64,000 nucleotides of DNA. Source: RGIG3102 sp964369975. GTDB taxonomy: Bacteria > Bacillota > Clostridia > Oscillospirales > Ruminococcaceae. The stretch is taken from NCBI GenBank assembly GCA_964369975.1, contig CAYJFZ010000007.1, positions 11,011 to 75,010 of the forward strand, in the 5' to 3' direction. A program made the position numbers and the translations under genes. The notes under the pieces were generated by a model. That model was not told where the DNA came from, did no database searches, and saw nothing but the letters and a program-made list of their open reading frames with translations. Shown here in pieces: positions 9,387-18,393 of the stretch. How positions within the stretch are numbered: the stretch's first letter is position 1; each line of letters opens with the position of its first letter.

Positions 9387-11840
9387 ATGCCAAAAAAACA
9401 AACAAACACTCAAAAAAATACAACTAAGAGTGCAACGAAAAAAAGGACAACTAAAACAACAAAACAAAAAAAATCAGAAATTCACAGAGCTTGGAGTATA
9501 GTTATTTTTGCTGTGGGTGCATTTTTGTTTGCTATGGCGATAGTGCCTGGTGAAAATGTATGGGCGATAACAAGACAAGCCTTGCTTGGATTTTTTGGAA
9601 CAATGAGTTATATAATACCGTTTTTAATTATGTATATAGCTGTGCTTACAGCAGCAGATAAACCTATTGTAATAAAATCTATTCAAGGTGTTATATTAGT
9701 ATTATTAATAAGCGCTGGCTTACATATATTTTTATTTGACATTGATTTAAGTAAAAATGCTTTTGAGAATATAAGTGAAATGTTCACTCTCGCACAGGAA
9801 GGTCGTTTAAGCGGCGGTGTTATTTCAGCTGTTATCTCTTTGCCTATGCTATATTTAACAGGCAAAACTGCAAGTATTGTAACAATTGTTATTTTAGCGA
9901 TAGTTTTATTTATGTTTTTTGCTGATATTACTCCTTATGATGTTTATTCAAAAACAAAGGATACAGCAGAAGTACAAAAGCAAGAATTATCAAAACAATT
10001 AGAAGAAAACAAAAAGCAAAGACAGATAAAACAAGAACAAAAGCAAAAAATAAAACAAGAAAAGCAAGAACAACAAATGATGCAAAACATACAAACTAAA
10101 AAGAATTTAGAAATAGATTTTGATATAGATGATGAGCCTTCAAGCGATGTATTTGGCTCTTATGATGATATATCAAATAATGTAAAAGATATAAAAACAG
10201 AAGATGAAAAAATCGAGGATATAGTTAAAAGATTTAAAGATAGACAGCAAAGTAATATCCCTGTTGATGATAAGGCAGCTTTAGCGCAAATTAAAAAAGA
10301 AAACAGCCTAACGCAAGAAGAAAAAGATGCGATAGTTCCTTTATCCGATGATGAAAATAATAACAATGAGCAGACAAAAAAAGCTTATATATATAAGCAT
10401 CCGCCTTTAAGTTTATTTTCAAAAGATTTATCAGGTGTACAAGATGTAGAGCAAGAGCTTAAAACAAACGCACAGATTTTAATTGATACTTTATCAAGTT
10501 TTGGTGTGCAAGCTAAAATTATGGATATATCAAGAGGTCCTTCTGTAACGAGATATGAAATTCAGCCTTTAGCCGGAGTAAAGATAAGTAAAATTACAAA
10601 TCTTGCAGATGATATAGCCTTAAATCTTGCAGCGAGCGGTGTAAGAATAGAAGCACCAATACCGAATAAGGCAGCAGTAGGCATAGAAATACCAAATCAA
10701 AAAGGAAGCGTTGTAAATATTAGAACAATCTTCCAAACTAAAAAATTCCAAGAATCACAAAGTCCACTTACAATAGCCTTAGGTATGGATATAGCAGGCA
10801 ATGAAGTAGTAGCAGATTTAACTCGCATGCCTCACTTATTAATAGCAGGCTCTACTGGTAGTGGTAAGTCAGTTTGTGTAAATACAATTATCACAAGCTT
10901 TTTATACAAGACAAGCCCAGAGGATTTAAAGTTAATTTTAATTGATCCAAAGGTAGTTGAATTATTAGAGTATAACGGCATACCTCATTTATTAATGCCA
11001 GTTGTAACTGAGCCTAAAAAAGCAGCGGGAGCCTTAGGTAGTGCTGTTGCTGAAATGGAAAAAAGATATAGATTATTTGCTGAAAACTCAGCAAGGGATA
11101 TAAAAAGTTATAACGAGATAGCAAAAAACAACCCAGAATTAGAGCATATGCCTTACATCGTAGTAATTATAGATGAATTAGCAGATTTAATGATGAGCAG
11201 CGGTAAAGAAGTGGAAGATTACATAGCTCGTCTTGCGCAAAAAGCAAGGGCGGCTGGTATTCATTTAATCGTTGCAACACAAAGACCATCAGTTGATGTA
11301 ATTACAGGGCTTATAAAAACGAACATCCCTTCAAGGATAGCTTTTGCTGTATCAAGCCAAATAGATAGTAGAACTATTTTAGACGGTGGCGGAGCTGAAA
11401 AGCTATTAGGTATGGGAGATATGTTGTTTTTGCCTACTGGATCAAATAAGCCTGTTCGTATTCAAGGCGCTTATGTAAAAGACAAAGAAATTTCTAAAGT
11501 TATAGAATATGTAAAGCAAGATTTTAACCCCGTTTATAATCAAGATATGATTGATGAAATGGAAAACTTAACTCCAAAAGATAAAAAAGCAGTTGCTCAA
11601 GATGGCTCAATGCCACAAGATGAAATGCTGTATTCTGCCATTGATGTGGTAGTAGATATGGGGCAAGCTTCAACTTCACTACTTCAAAGAAGATTAAGGC
11701 TTGGTTATTCAAGAGCGGCAAGAATTGTAGATGAAATGGAAGAAATGGGAATAGTAGGCCCATCAGAGGGAAGTAAGCCAAGGCAGGTATTAATTAGCAA
11801 AAATCAATGGCTTGAAATGAAATTAAACAGTGGTGAATAA
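9387..11840 (+). CDS. ftsK: DNA translocase FtsK/SpoIIIE
   Basis: The protein pumps DNA across the division or sporulation septum. The 817-residue chain has a Lys-rich start, four N-terminal membrane helices (about residues 35-180), a long charged Gln/Lys-rich linker (about 190-330), the motor domain with Walker A GSTGSGKS at 488-495 and IVVIIDELADLMM, and a C-terminal gamma winged helix (LQRRLRLGYSRAARIVDEMEEMGIVG) that reads polarity sequences. All parts are complete. The stop codon is one base away from the next start, indicating tight coupling to the YgiQ-family gene. Confidence 0.95.
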   Translation: MPKKQTNTQKNTTKSATKKRTTKTTKQKKSEIHRAWSIVIFAVGAFLFAMAIVPGENVWAITRQALLGFFGTMSYIIPFLIMYIAVLTAADKPIVIKSIQGVILVLLISAGLHIFLFDIDLSKNAFENISEMFTLAQEGRLSGGVISAVISLPMLYLTGKTASIVTIVILAIVLFMFFADITPYDVYSKTKDTAEVQKQELSKQLEENKKQRQIKQEQKQKIKQEKQEQQMMQNIQTKKNLEIDFDIDDEPSSDVFGSYDDISNNVKDIKTEDEKIEDIVKRFKDRQQSNIPVDDKAALAQIKKENSLTQEEKDAIVPLSDDENNNNEQTKKAYIYKHPPLSLFSKDLSGVQDVEQELKTNAQILIDTLSSFGVQAKIMDISRGPSVTRYEIQPLAGVKISKITNLADDIALNLAASGVRIEAPIPNKAAVGIEIPNQKGSVVNIRTIFQTKKFQESQSPLTIALGMDIAGNEVVADLTRMPHLLIAGSTGSGKSVCVNTIITSFLYKTSPEDLKLILIDPKVVELLEYNGIPHLLMPVVTEPKKAAGALGSAVAEMEKRYRLFAENSARDIKSYNEIAKNNPELEHMPYIVVIIDELADLMMSSGKEVEDYIARLAQKARAAGIHLIVATQRPSVDVITGLIKTNIPSRIAFAVSSQIDSRTILDGGGAEKLLGMGDMLFLPTGSNKPVRIQGAYVKDKEISKVIEYVKQDFNPVYNQDMIDEMENLTPKDKKAVAQDGSMPQDEMLYSAIDVVVDMGQASTSLLQRRLRLGYSRAARIVDEMEEMGIVGPSEGSKPRQVLISKNQWLEMKLNSGE

Positions 11841-11841
11841 A

Positions 11842-13740
11842 ATGTATACAAAAATAATGCCTTTAACAAAACAAGAAATGATAAATGCAGGCTTTACCCA
11901 AGCAGACTTTATCGTAGTAGGTGGAGATGCTTATATCGACCATCCAAGTTTTGGTACAGCTGTAATAGCAAGACTCGTTGAAAGTTTAGGATTTAATGTA
12001 TGCGTTTTAGCACAGCCTGATTTTTCTTCAGAAGATAGCTTTAAAGAATTTGGAAAACCAAAGTATGGGTTTTTAATTGGTAGTGGTAATGTGGATAGTA
12101 TGGTAGCGCATTATACAGTGGCTAAAAAAAGAAGGGATACAGATGACTATACTCCGGGCGGAAAAAACAATAAACGCCCAGATAGAGCCTTAACTGTTTA
12201 CTCTCTATTAGCAAAAAAAGCCTATCCAGACACTCCTGTTATCTTAGGAGGCTTAGAAGGCTCACTTCGCCGATTTGCTCATTATGACTACTGGCTTGAT
12301 GATGTAATGCCAAGCATTTTAGTTGATACAAAGGCAGATTTATTATCTTTTGGTATGAGTGAGTATCAAACAATACAAATAGTTAAAAGGCTTGCAAATG
12401 GTGAAGATGTAAAATCTCTAACAGATATTAAAGGCACAGCCTATCTTACTAATAAAGAGAATTTGCCAAAAAACTATGTAGAATGTGCAAGTTTTAAAAA
12501 AGTAAAATCAGATAAAGTAAGCTATGCAAAGGCTACGAAAATCCAAATGGATAATCAAGACCATATAAAAGCAAAAGTAGTAATACAAAAGCAAGAAGAT
12601 GATTTATACTTAGTGCAAAATATACCAGCAAAGCCTCTATATACAAAAGAGCTTGATGAAGTCTTTGATTTGCCTTTTACAAGAAAACCTCATCCAAGTT
12701 ATAAAGAGCCTATAAAGGCAATCCAAGAAGTAGAATTTTCAGTAATACATAATAGAGGGTGTTTTGGTGGTTGCAATTTTTGTGCTATCACTATGCACCA
12801 AGGAAGATTTGTAACTTCAAGAAGCCATGAAAGCGTATTAAAAGAAGTAGAAAATATCACCAATAGTGAAAACTTTAAAGGATATATACACGACATAGGA
12901 GGCCCTACAGCTGACTTTCGCTCTGTGAGCTGTAAAAAGCAAGTTACACAAGGTTTATGCAATCACAGAAAATGCTTAGCGCCGACTCCGTGTAGTGAAT
13001 TAATAGTAGACCATAGTGATTATTTATCCCTTTTAAGAAAAGTTAGAAATATGCCAAAAGTTAAAAAAGTCTTTGTTAGAAGTGGCTTAAGGTATGATTA
13101 TATTATGCGTGAGAAATCTGATGAATTTTTAAAAGAAATTATAGAACACCATGTTTCAGGGCAGTTAAAAGTAGCCCCTGAACATTTTGCAAAAGAAACA
13201 CTAAACTATATGGGCAAACCCCCTATTGGAGTTTACGATAGGTTCCATAAAAAGTTTTATGAGATAACTAAAAAGCTAAACAAAGAGCAGTACTTAGTAC
13301 CTTACTTAATGTCAAGTCATCCGGGAAGTACTGTAAAAGATGCCGTTGAATTAGCGCAGTACCTTGCAAAAAATAAAATAAGGCCAGAACAAGTACAGGA
13401 CTTTTACCCAACTCCAGGTACTGTTTCAACTGCTATGTACTACACAAAATTAGACCCAAGCACACTAAAGCCTGTGTATGTAGCAACAGATAAAGAAGAA
13501 AAAGCCTTGCAAAGAGCCTTGCTTCAATACTATAATCCTAAAAACTCACAGAGAGTTCTAAAAGCATTAAATTTAACAAATAGACAAGACTTAATCCCAT
13601 TATTACTATCAGCACAAAAAACAAAAACTGAAATTAATAATCCAAGACCAAAGGCTAAAAAGCCAGTAAAAAACTGGAAAGAAATTCAAAATATAAATAA
13701 GAAAGCAGCGCAGAATAATGCAAGAAAAAAACAAAAGTAA
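11842..13740 (+). CDS. YgiQ family radical SAM protein
   Basis: The 632-residue protein carries the radical SAM cluster motif CFGGCNFC (C-x3-C-x2-C) in the context RGCFGGCNFCAI, an N-terminal B12-binding-like domain region (YIDHPSFG, GGLEGSLRRFAHYDYW) and the C-terminal PEQVQDFYPTPGTVSTAMYYT segment typical of UPF0313/YgiQ. The biochemical function of YgiQ is not established. The ATG one base after the ftsK stop has GGTGA upstream; an in-frame GTG at 11830 would overlap ftsK. A very basic Lys-rich tail ends the protein. Confidence 0.88.
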   Translation: MYTKIMPLTKQEMINAGFTQADFIVVGGDAYIDHPSFGTAVIARLVESLGFNVCVLAQPDFSSEDSFKEFGKPKYGFLIGSGNVDSMVAHYTVAKKRRDTDDYTPGGKNNKRPDRALTVYSLLAKKAYPDTPVILGGLEGSLRRFAHYDYWLDDVMPSILVDTKADLLSFGMSEYQTIQIVKRLANGEDVKSLTDIKGTAYLTNKENLPKNYVECASFKKVKSDKVSYAKATKIQMDNQDHIKAKVVIQKQEDDLYLVQNIPAKPLYTKELDEVFDLPFTRKPHPSYKEPIKAIQEVEFSVIHNRGCFGGCNFCAITMHQGRFVTSRSHESVLKEVENITNSENFKGYIHDIGGPTADFRSVSCKKQVTQGLCNHRKCLAPTPCSELIVDHSDYLSLLRKVRNMPKVKKVFVRSGLRYDYIMREKSDEFLKEIIEHHVSGQLKVAPEHFAKETLNYMGKPPIGVYDRFHKKFYEITKKLNKEQYLVPYLMSSHPGSTVKDAVELAQYLAKNKIRPEQVQDFYPTPGTVSTAMYYTKLDPSTLKPVYVATDKEEKALQRALLQYYNPKNSQRVLKALNLTNRQDLIPLLLSAQKTKTEINNPRPKAKKPVKNWKEIQNINKKAAQNNARKKQK

Positions 13741-14605
13741 GAGCTATTTTAAAGCTTTAATTGGTTTTGCTGTATTGTTAATTTTTGTCCTTATCATCTA
13801 TTATATTTTAGAAAATTTTATAGTTAATGATGCCAGTTATGATAATACAATAACAGTTATTAACGCAGGGCAAGGTCAGGCCGTTTTGATACAATCGCAG
13901 GATGAGTATTTAATTATAGACGCTGGTGGCACTAAAGATGAAGAAGTGCTTTTGTATCTTAATGAACGAATAGATAAAGAAATAAACACATTTCTCATCA
14001 CTCATTTTCACGAAGACCATTATAGCTTAGCAGATGATATACTTTTAAATTTTGAAGTAGAAAATGTAGTAATTCCAAATTTGAGCGATGATAATTTACC
14101 CAATACGCAAATGTATGATAATTTTTTAGAAATAGCTGAAAGTGAAGAGATTAATTTAATTTTAGCAAAAGAAAATGATACATATAAAATAGGACAGGGT
14201 AATTTAGAAATAATAACTGACACTCCTCAAAGTGTTGAAGATGTAAATGATACTTCCATTGTTTCAGTATTTTATTTAGATGATTTTTCTTATCTATCAA
14301 CGGGCGATATAAATGCGCCATACGAAGAAGAATTAATAGAAAAAATAGATAGTATCAGCCTTTTTAATGCCTCTCATCACGGTTCTAAATACTCAAATGA
14401 TACTGAGTTTTTAATGTATATAAATCCTGCCCTTGTTATATTCTCAGCAGGTGAGGATAACAGCTATTATCATCCACATAAAAGAGTGTTAGATGATTTA
14501 ATAAATTTAGGAATACCTTATTTAATCACTTATAAAGAGGGTAATATAATTTATTCAATTGATGAAGAAAAGGTTTTAGAAGAGTTTAGTTTTATATTTA
14601 ATTAA
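13718..14605 (+). CDS. ComEC-like metallo-beta-lactamase fold hydrolase, membrane anchored
   Basis: The 295-residue protein has one N-terminal membrane helix (about residues 10-32) and then a metallo-beta-lactamase domain resembling the C-terminal part of ComEC/Rec2: INAGQGQAVLIQ, LIIDAGG, the metal motif HFHEDH at 96-101, a later STGD and ASHHGS. It lacks the competence channel domain, so it is a stand-alone relative, probably an exported or surface nuclease or phosphodiesterase (inference). The start overlaps the YgiQ-family gene by 23 bases, suggesting translational coupling. Confidence 0.8.
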   Translation: MQEKNKSKSYFKALIGFAVLLIFVLIIYYILENFIVNDASYDNTITVINAGQGQAVLIQSQDEYLIIDAGGTKDEEVLLYLNERIDKEINTFLITHFHEDHYSLADDILLNFEVENVVIPNLSDDNLPNTQMYDNFLEIAESEEINLILAKENDTYKIGQGNLEIITDTPQSVEDVNDTSIVSVFYLDDFSYLSTGDINAPYEEELIEKIDSISLFNASHHGSKYSNDTEFLMYINPALVIFSAGEDNSYYHPHKRVLDDLINLGIPYLITYKEGNIIYSIDEEKVLEEFSFIFN

Positions 14606-14657
14606 ATTTATATATTATAAACGAGTTTAGCTAATAAGACTTTAGCAAAGGAGACTT

Positions 14658-15032
14658 ATGAAAAAAATACATTTTTATTTAGGGATATTTTTTGGTATAC
14701 TATCGATTATTGGTGCAGTTTTTGTTATAGCAAATGGAGGGGAGAAAAGCCCTGGCTACACTATGGTACCGATGATTTTTTCTATCGCTTTTATGAGTGA
14801 TTATAAACGAAGTGTAAAAAATAAAACAGAAAAGGAAGAAACAAATAAATATAAATATACTAAAATTGGTATAATTATAGGTCTTTTTATAAGTAGTGCA
14901 GCTACGATAAATTATATTATGGTTGTTAGTATGAATGTAAGTGCTTTTAGTGTAGTAGCTATTTTTAGTATAGTATTCATATTCGGCTTAATTGGATTAT
15001 TTATAGATAAGAAAAATATACATAAAGGATAA
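14658..15032 (+). CDS. Small membrane protein of unknown function
   Basis: A 124-residue protein with four hydrophobic segments and a charged central loop (KNKTEKEETNKYKYTK, about residues 53-68). AAAGGAG precedes the ATG. The stop lies four bases before the thioesterase start, so the two are likely co-transcribed. I do not recognise the family; no catalytic motif is visible. Confidence 0.65.
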   Translation: MKKIHFYLGIFFGILSIIGAVFVIANGGEKSPGYTMVPMIFSIAFMSDYKRSVKNKTEKEETNKYKYTKIGIIIGLFISSAATINYIMVVSMNVSAFSVVAIFSIVFIFGLIGLFIDKKNIHKG

Positions 15033-15036
15033 ACCT

Positions 15037-15777
15037 ATGCTAAAAAAAGAAACAGATTATACATATTTAATTGATTTAGATTTTTCTCACTTTGGAAGAA
15101 GTGGACATTTTACTCCAGCAGGATATCACTATATAATCAATGCTATGGTGGATAAACATTTAATAAATTATAATATAAATTTTGAAAAACTATTGGAAAA
15201 AAGGGTTTCTTGGGTTATTCTTTCACTTACTGTAGACATTATTAATCCAATAAAAAATCGAGAGCAAAAACTAATAGGTAAAACTTGGTTTTCAGGAAGA
15301 AAGGGTGTTTCTTTTAGGCGTGAGGTAGTTATTCATGCAGAAGATGGAACTCATATTTTAAACGCAACTTTATATTCAACTTTGATTAACTTGGACACAA
15401 GAAATATTTACAGAAATAAAGAATTGCCATTTGTTTTAGATTTTGCTTCTGGGGAAATTTTAGGCGAGGCAAAGGTGTCTTTTAAAGAAAAATATGAATA
15501 TGCAAAAGGCGAAACAATAAAAGTTAAAAAGAGTTATCTTGATATGGTTGGACATGTTAATAATTTAAGATATAGTGATTTTTGCTTTGATGCTCTTTTA
15601 GATAGTGAAGAAAATTTAGATAAATTAAAGAGAATGGAAATTTATTTTACATCTGAATTAAAATTTGAAGAAGAGTTTTGTGTAAATAAAGCATATAGTG
15701 AAAACAAGATTATACTTCAAGGGTATAACAAAACACAAGACAAACCAGCTTTTTATGGTGTTTTTATGTACGAATAA
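15037..15777 (+). CDS. Acyl-ACP thioesterase
   Basis: The 246-residue protein has two hot-dog domains, as in bacterial FatA/FatB-like acyl-ACP thioesterases. The first half contains the substrate helix region (FTPAGYHYIINAM) and the second half the family motif SYLDMVGHVNNLRYSDF, with the Asp/His/Asn active-site pattern near residues 170-178. The enzyme releases free fatty acids from acyl carrier protein. The ATG follows AAAGGATAAACC after the small membrane protein gene. The assignment is firm at family level; chain-length preference is unknown. Confidence 0.85.
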   Translation: MLKKETDYTYLIDLDFSHFGRSGHFTPAGYHYIINAMVDKHLINYNINFEKLLEKRVSWVILSLTVDIINPIKNREQKLIGKTWFSGRKGVSFRREVVIHAEDGTHILNATLYSTLINLDTRNIYRNKELPFVLDFASGEILGEAKVSFKEKYEYAKGETIKVKKSYLDMVGHVNNLRYSDFCFDALLDSEENLDKLKRMEIYFTSELKFEEEFCVNKAYSENKIILQGYNKTQDKPAFYGVFMYE

Positions 15778-15851
15778 AATGAAAGAATAACAATAATAAA
15801 GTTTGTTTTAAGTTGTATATAAATTGAAAATTGTATAAGGAGATTTTAATT

Positions 15852-16115
15852 ATGGAGTATACGAGAAAAAATAAAGGCACATGCGCAAAATTTACAAAGG
15901 TTGTTTTAGAAGATGGAATTGTTAAAGATATCAAAGTTATAGGTGGCTGCGATGGAAATATAAAAGGGATTATTGCCCTTTCTAAAAATAGAACCCCAGA
16001 AGATATTATAAACAGATTAAAGGGAACAAAATGCGCTATAAGAGGAATTTTAAGTAGAACAAGTTGTCCTGACCAAATAGCAAAAGCTTTAGAGGAAGCC
16101 GTTAATAATAATTAG
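15852..16115 (+). CDS. TSCPD domain protein (TIGR03905 type)
   Basis: The 87-residue protein ends in RTSCPDQIAKAL, the TSCPD signature also seen at the C-terminus of some class II ribonucleotide reductases, and has paired cysteines earlier (GTCAKF, GGCDGN, GTKCAIRG). Stand-alone members are common in Clostridia and their function is unknown; a metal-binding role is plausible from the cysteines. AAGGAG lies nine bases before the ATG; an upstream in-frame ATG has no ribosome site. Confidence 0.8.
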   Translation: MEYTRKNKGTCAKFTKVVLEDGIVKDIKVIGGCDGNIKGIIALSKNRTPEDIINRLKGTKCAIRGILSRTSCPDQIAKALEEAVNNN

Positions 16116-16138
16116 TATTTAAAATAGTGTAAATAGGA

Positions 16139-16609
16139 ATGAATATCATAGACGAATACATAAAAAAGCCGATGAGCATAGACTTTGTAAAAGAAATTGT
16201 TGAATGGAAGTATGAAGGGGAGTATACAGTTTATAATATGCCTCCTTTAGAAAAAATTTCAAATTATAGAATTTTAAATCCTGAAAATTTTAATGACTAT
16301 GTTTGCTATATAAAAAACGATGAATTAATGGCATATATTAGCTTAAATGAAAAAGCAGATGGAGTCTACCTTGGTATAGGTTTAAAACCAGAATACTGCT
16401 CTAAAAATATGGGTAGATTATTTTTAGAAGATAGTATTTTGATAGCCCAAAATAGATATAAAAATAAAAGCTTGAAATTAATTGTTAGAACATTTAATAA
16501 AAGAGCAATTAAAGCTTATAAAAAGGTTGGCTTTAGCAAAATAGATACTATTTATAAAAAAGAGAATAATAATATAATAGAATTTTTAGTTATGCAGTAT
16601 AAGGCATAA
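16139..16609 (+). CDS. GNAT family N-acetyltransferase
   Basis: The 156-residue protein has the GNAT fold pattern: a central GIGLKPEYCSKNMGRLFLEDS segment (acetyl-CoA pyrophosphate loop in a degenerate form) and the C-terminal RTFNKRAIKAYKKVGFSKID motif typical of the family. The usual Q/R-x-x-G-x-G/A loop appears as YCSKNMG. The substrate cannot be inferred. It lies 23 bases downstream of the TSCPD gene and ends at a shared terminator. Confidence 0.75.
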   Translation: MNIIDEYIKKPMSIDFVKEIVEWKYEGEYTVYNMPPLEKISNYRILNPENFNDYVCYIKNDELMAYISLNEKADGVYLGIGLKPEYCSKNMGRLFLEDSILIAQNRYKNKSLKLIVRTFNKRAIKAYKKVGFSKIDTIYKKENNNIIEFLVMQYKA

Positions 16610-16630
16610 CTAAACTTTACTAAAAACTTA

Positions 16631-16668
16631 AAACTACCACTATCAAATTGATAGTGGTAGTTTATTTT
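16631..16668. terminator. Bidirectional terminator
   Basis: Stem AAACTACCACTATCAA/TTGATAGTGGTAGTTT followed by a T-rich tract lies between the convergent GNAT and ogt genes. Confidence 0.85.
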
Positions 16669-16695
16669 TTTATGAGTATACATATTTAATTGTGA

Positions 16696-17160
16696 TTATA
16701 AATTCTGTGCTTCAAATGTTAATAGCCAATCTTTATTTGCACTACCTCCAGCTGAGTAATAACCTATTTCTCCACTCGAGGGAAGTACTCTATGGCAAGG
16801 TATAGCTATGATGATAGGATTTTTTCTCATTGCAGAACCAACAGCCCTTATAGCTTTTGGATTATTTGTTAAATTAGCTAAGTCTTTATAAGAAATAGTG
16901 TTAGAAAACTTTACTTTTTCAAATAAGGTATCCCAAACTTTTTGATAATATTCACTACCGTTTGTTTTCATCTTAAAAGTGAATTCTTTTCTTTGTCCAT
17001 TAAAGTATTCACCTAATTCACTCACTGCTTTTTTTAATGTATCAGTAGCTGGCAAAATTTCTTTTTCATTTTCTGATAAATAAGCTATTTTAGTTATGAA
17101 TCCATCATCTTCGCCGATTTCTAAAAAGCCAATAGGGGTGTGTATTACAGCCTTGTTCAT
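16696..17160 (-). CDS. ogt: Methylated-DNA-protein-cysteine methyltransferase
   Basis: The suicide repair enzyme takes alkyl groups from O6-alkylguanine onto its active cysteine. The 154-residue protein has the hallmark IPCHRVLPSSGEIGYYSAGG and the preceding helix-turn-helix segment (SYKDLANLTNNPKAIRAVGSAMRKNP). Length matches the short Ogt type without an Ada domain. It starts eight bases after the stop of the desulfhydrase gene, so the pair probably forms an operon. Confidence 0.95.
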   Translation of the reverse strand: MNKAVIHTPIGFLEIGEDDGFITKIAYLSENEKEILPATDTLKKAVSELGEYFNGQRKEFTFKMKTNGSEYYQKVWDTLFEKVKFSNTISYKDLANLTNNPKAIRAVGSAMRKNPIIIAIPCHRVLPSSGEIGYYSAGGSANKDWLLTFEAQNL

Positions 17161-17168
17161 ACTATCTC

Positions 17169-18215
17169 CTACATTTGAGTTGTGCTACAATTACCGCGAA
17201 GTTGTGTTTGCATATCATCAAGATGTTCTTTTGTCCATAAAGCCATAGCACCACCTGTATGCAAGAATAAAGCACTTTCGCCTTCTTTAATATGAACGCC
17301 ATCATTAACTAAGTCAAGGAAGGCTCTAAATGTTTTACCTGTGTAAGTAGGGTCAAGCATTATAGCTTCTTTTTCAGCTAATAGTATGATAGCTTCTCTT
17401 GTAGTTGCATCTGGTGCATTATATTTTTGGCCAGCGTAAGGTTTATCATCAGGACCATAAGCTATATGAATGTCATCTTCTGTAATAGTTACGCCTAAAT
17501 CAAATTCTTCACTCACCTTATTAGCATATTCTATAACAGCTTTTTCTTTTTCGCCTTTTGGCATCGGTGATGATGGAGAAGCGATAACATTGAATGGTGC
17601 ATTAAAATATTTTGCGCCAAGTAAAGTGCCTGCATATGTACCCATAGAGCCTACTGTACAAACTAAATGGTCAATTTTTATGCCTTGCTCATTTATTTGA
17701 TCAATAATTTCTTTAACTGCCATGATGTAGCCAACAGCGCCTAAAGCGTTAGAGCCACCAACAGGGATTTGATATACTTTATCGCCTTGAGCTTCGTATT
17801 TATCTATAACTTTTTTGATTATTTCTTCTCTATCTTCTGGATTTTCCATAAAGTAGATATCAGTGCCCATTAAAGCATCAAGAGTTAAGTTGCCTGATAA
17901 GTAGCCGTTATCTTTACCGCTTAAAATTAAAATTGGCTTTAAGCCTAATTTAACAGCAGCGCCAACAGTTGTTCTACCGTGGTTTGTTTGTGTTCCACCT
18001 AAAGTTAAAACAGCAGTATAGCCTTGGCTTACAGCTTCGTGCATTAAGTATTCAAGTTTTCTTGTTTTGTTACCGCCCATTGCAGGACCAGTAACATCAT
18101 CTCTTTTAATGTACAGTTTGCCTTTACCTAAGTGGTTAGTTAAGTTTTTCATTTCTTCTAATGGTGTAGGGTAGTTGCCTAAAGATACTTTTTTTACGCT
18201 TTCTAATTTGGACAT
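17169..18215 (-). CDS. PLP-dependent D-cysteine desulfhydrase / ACC deaminase family enzyme
   Basis: The 348-residue protein is a fold-type II PLP enzyme. The PLP lysine lies in GGNKTRKLEYL (about residue 50), followed by LGGTQTNHGRTT, which binds the substrate carboxylate, and VGSMGTYAG, the phosphate-binding loop. The family includes D-cysteine desulfhydrase and 1-aminocyclopropane-1-carboxylate deaminase; D-cysteine desulfhydrase is more likely in an anaerobe, but this is inference. AAAGGAGAGCAC precedes the ATG. Confidence 0.85.
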   Translation of the reverse strand: MSKLESVKKVSLGNYPTPLEEMKNLTNHLGKGKLYIKRDDVTGPAMGGNKTRKLEYLMHEAVSQGYTAVLTLGGTQTNHGRTTVGAAVKLGLKPILILSGKDNGYLSGNLTLDALMGTDIYFMENPEDREEIIKKVIDKYEAQGDKVYQIPVGGSNALGAVGYIMAVKEIIDQINEQGIKIDHLVCTVGSMGTYAGTLLGAKYFNAPFNVIASPSSPMPKGEKEKAVIEYANKVSEEFDLGVTITEDDIHIAYGPDDKPYAGQKYNAPDATTREAIILLAEKEAIMLDPTYTGKTFRAFLDLVNDGVHIKEGESALFLHTGGAMALWTKEHLDDMQTQLRGNCSTTQM

Positions 18216-18354
18216 GTTGTGCTCTCCTTTATAGTTTTTATTAATTATATTAATTATATCACGATAAAAAATAATATACTATTAGTAAATCTATACAAAT
18301 TAATACTTGAATTTTTGATGTAAAAGCCTTAAACTATTACTTAGGAAAGGAATA

Positions 18355-18382
18355 CAATTTTATTAATTTTAAAATAAAATTG
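18355..18382 (+). promoter_or_regulatory. Hairpin between Shine-Dalgarno and start codon of the lipid kinase gene
   Basis: CAATTTTATT and AATAAAATTG form a perfect 10-bp inverted repeat with an 8-base loop. The nearest Shine-Dalgarno-like sequence, AGGAAAGG, lies just before the hairpin, far from the ATG at 18394, and folding would bring the two together. A role in translation is inference. Confidence 0.4.
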
Positions 18383-18393
18383 ATACATAGAAT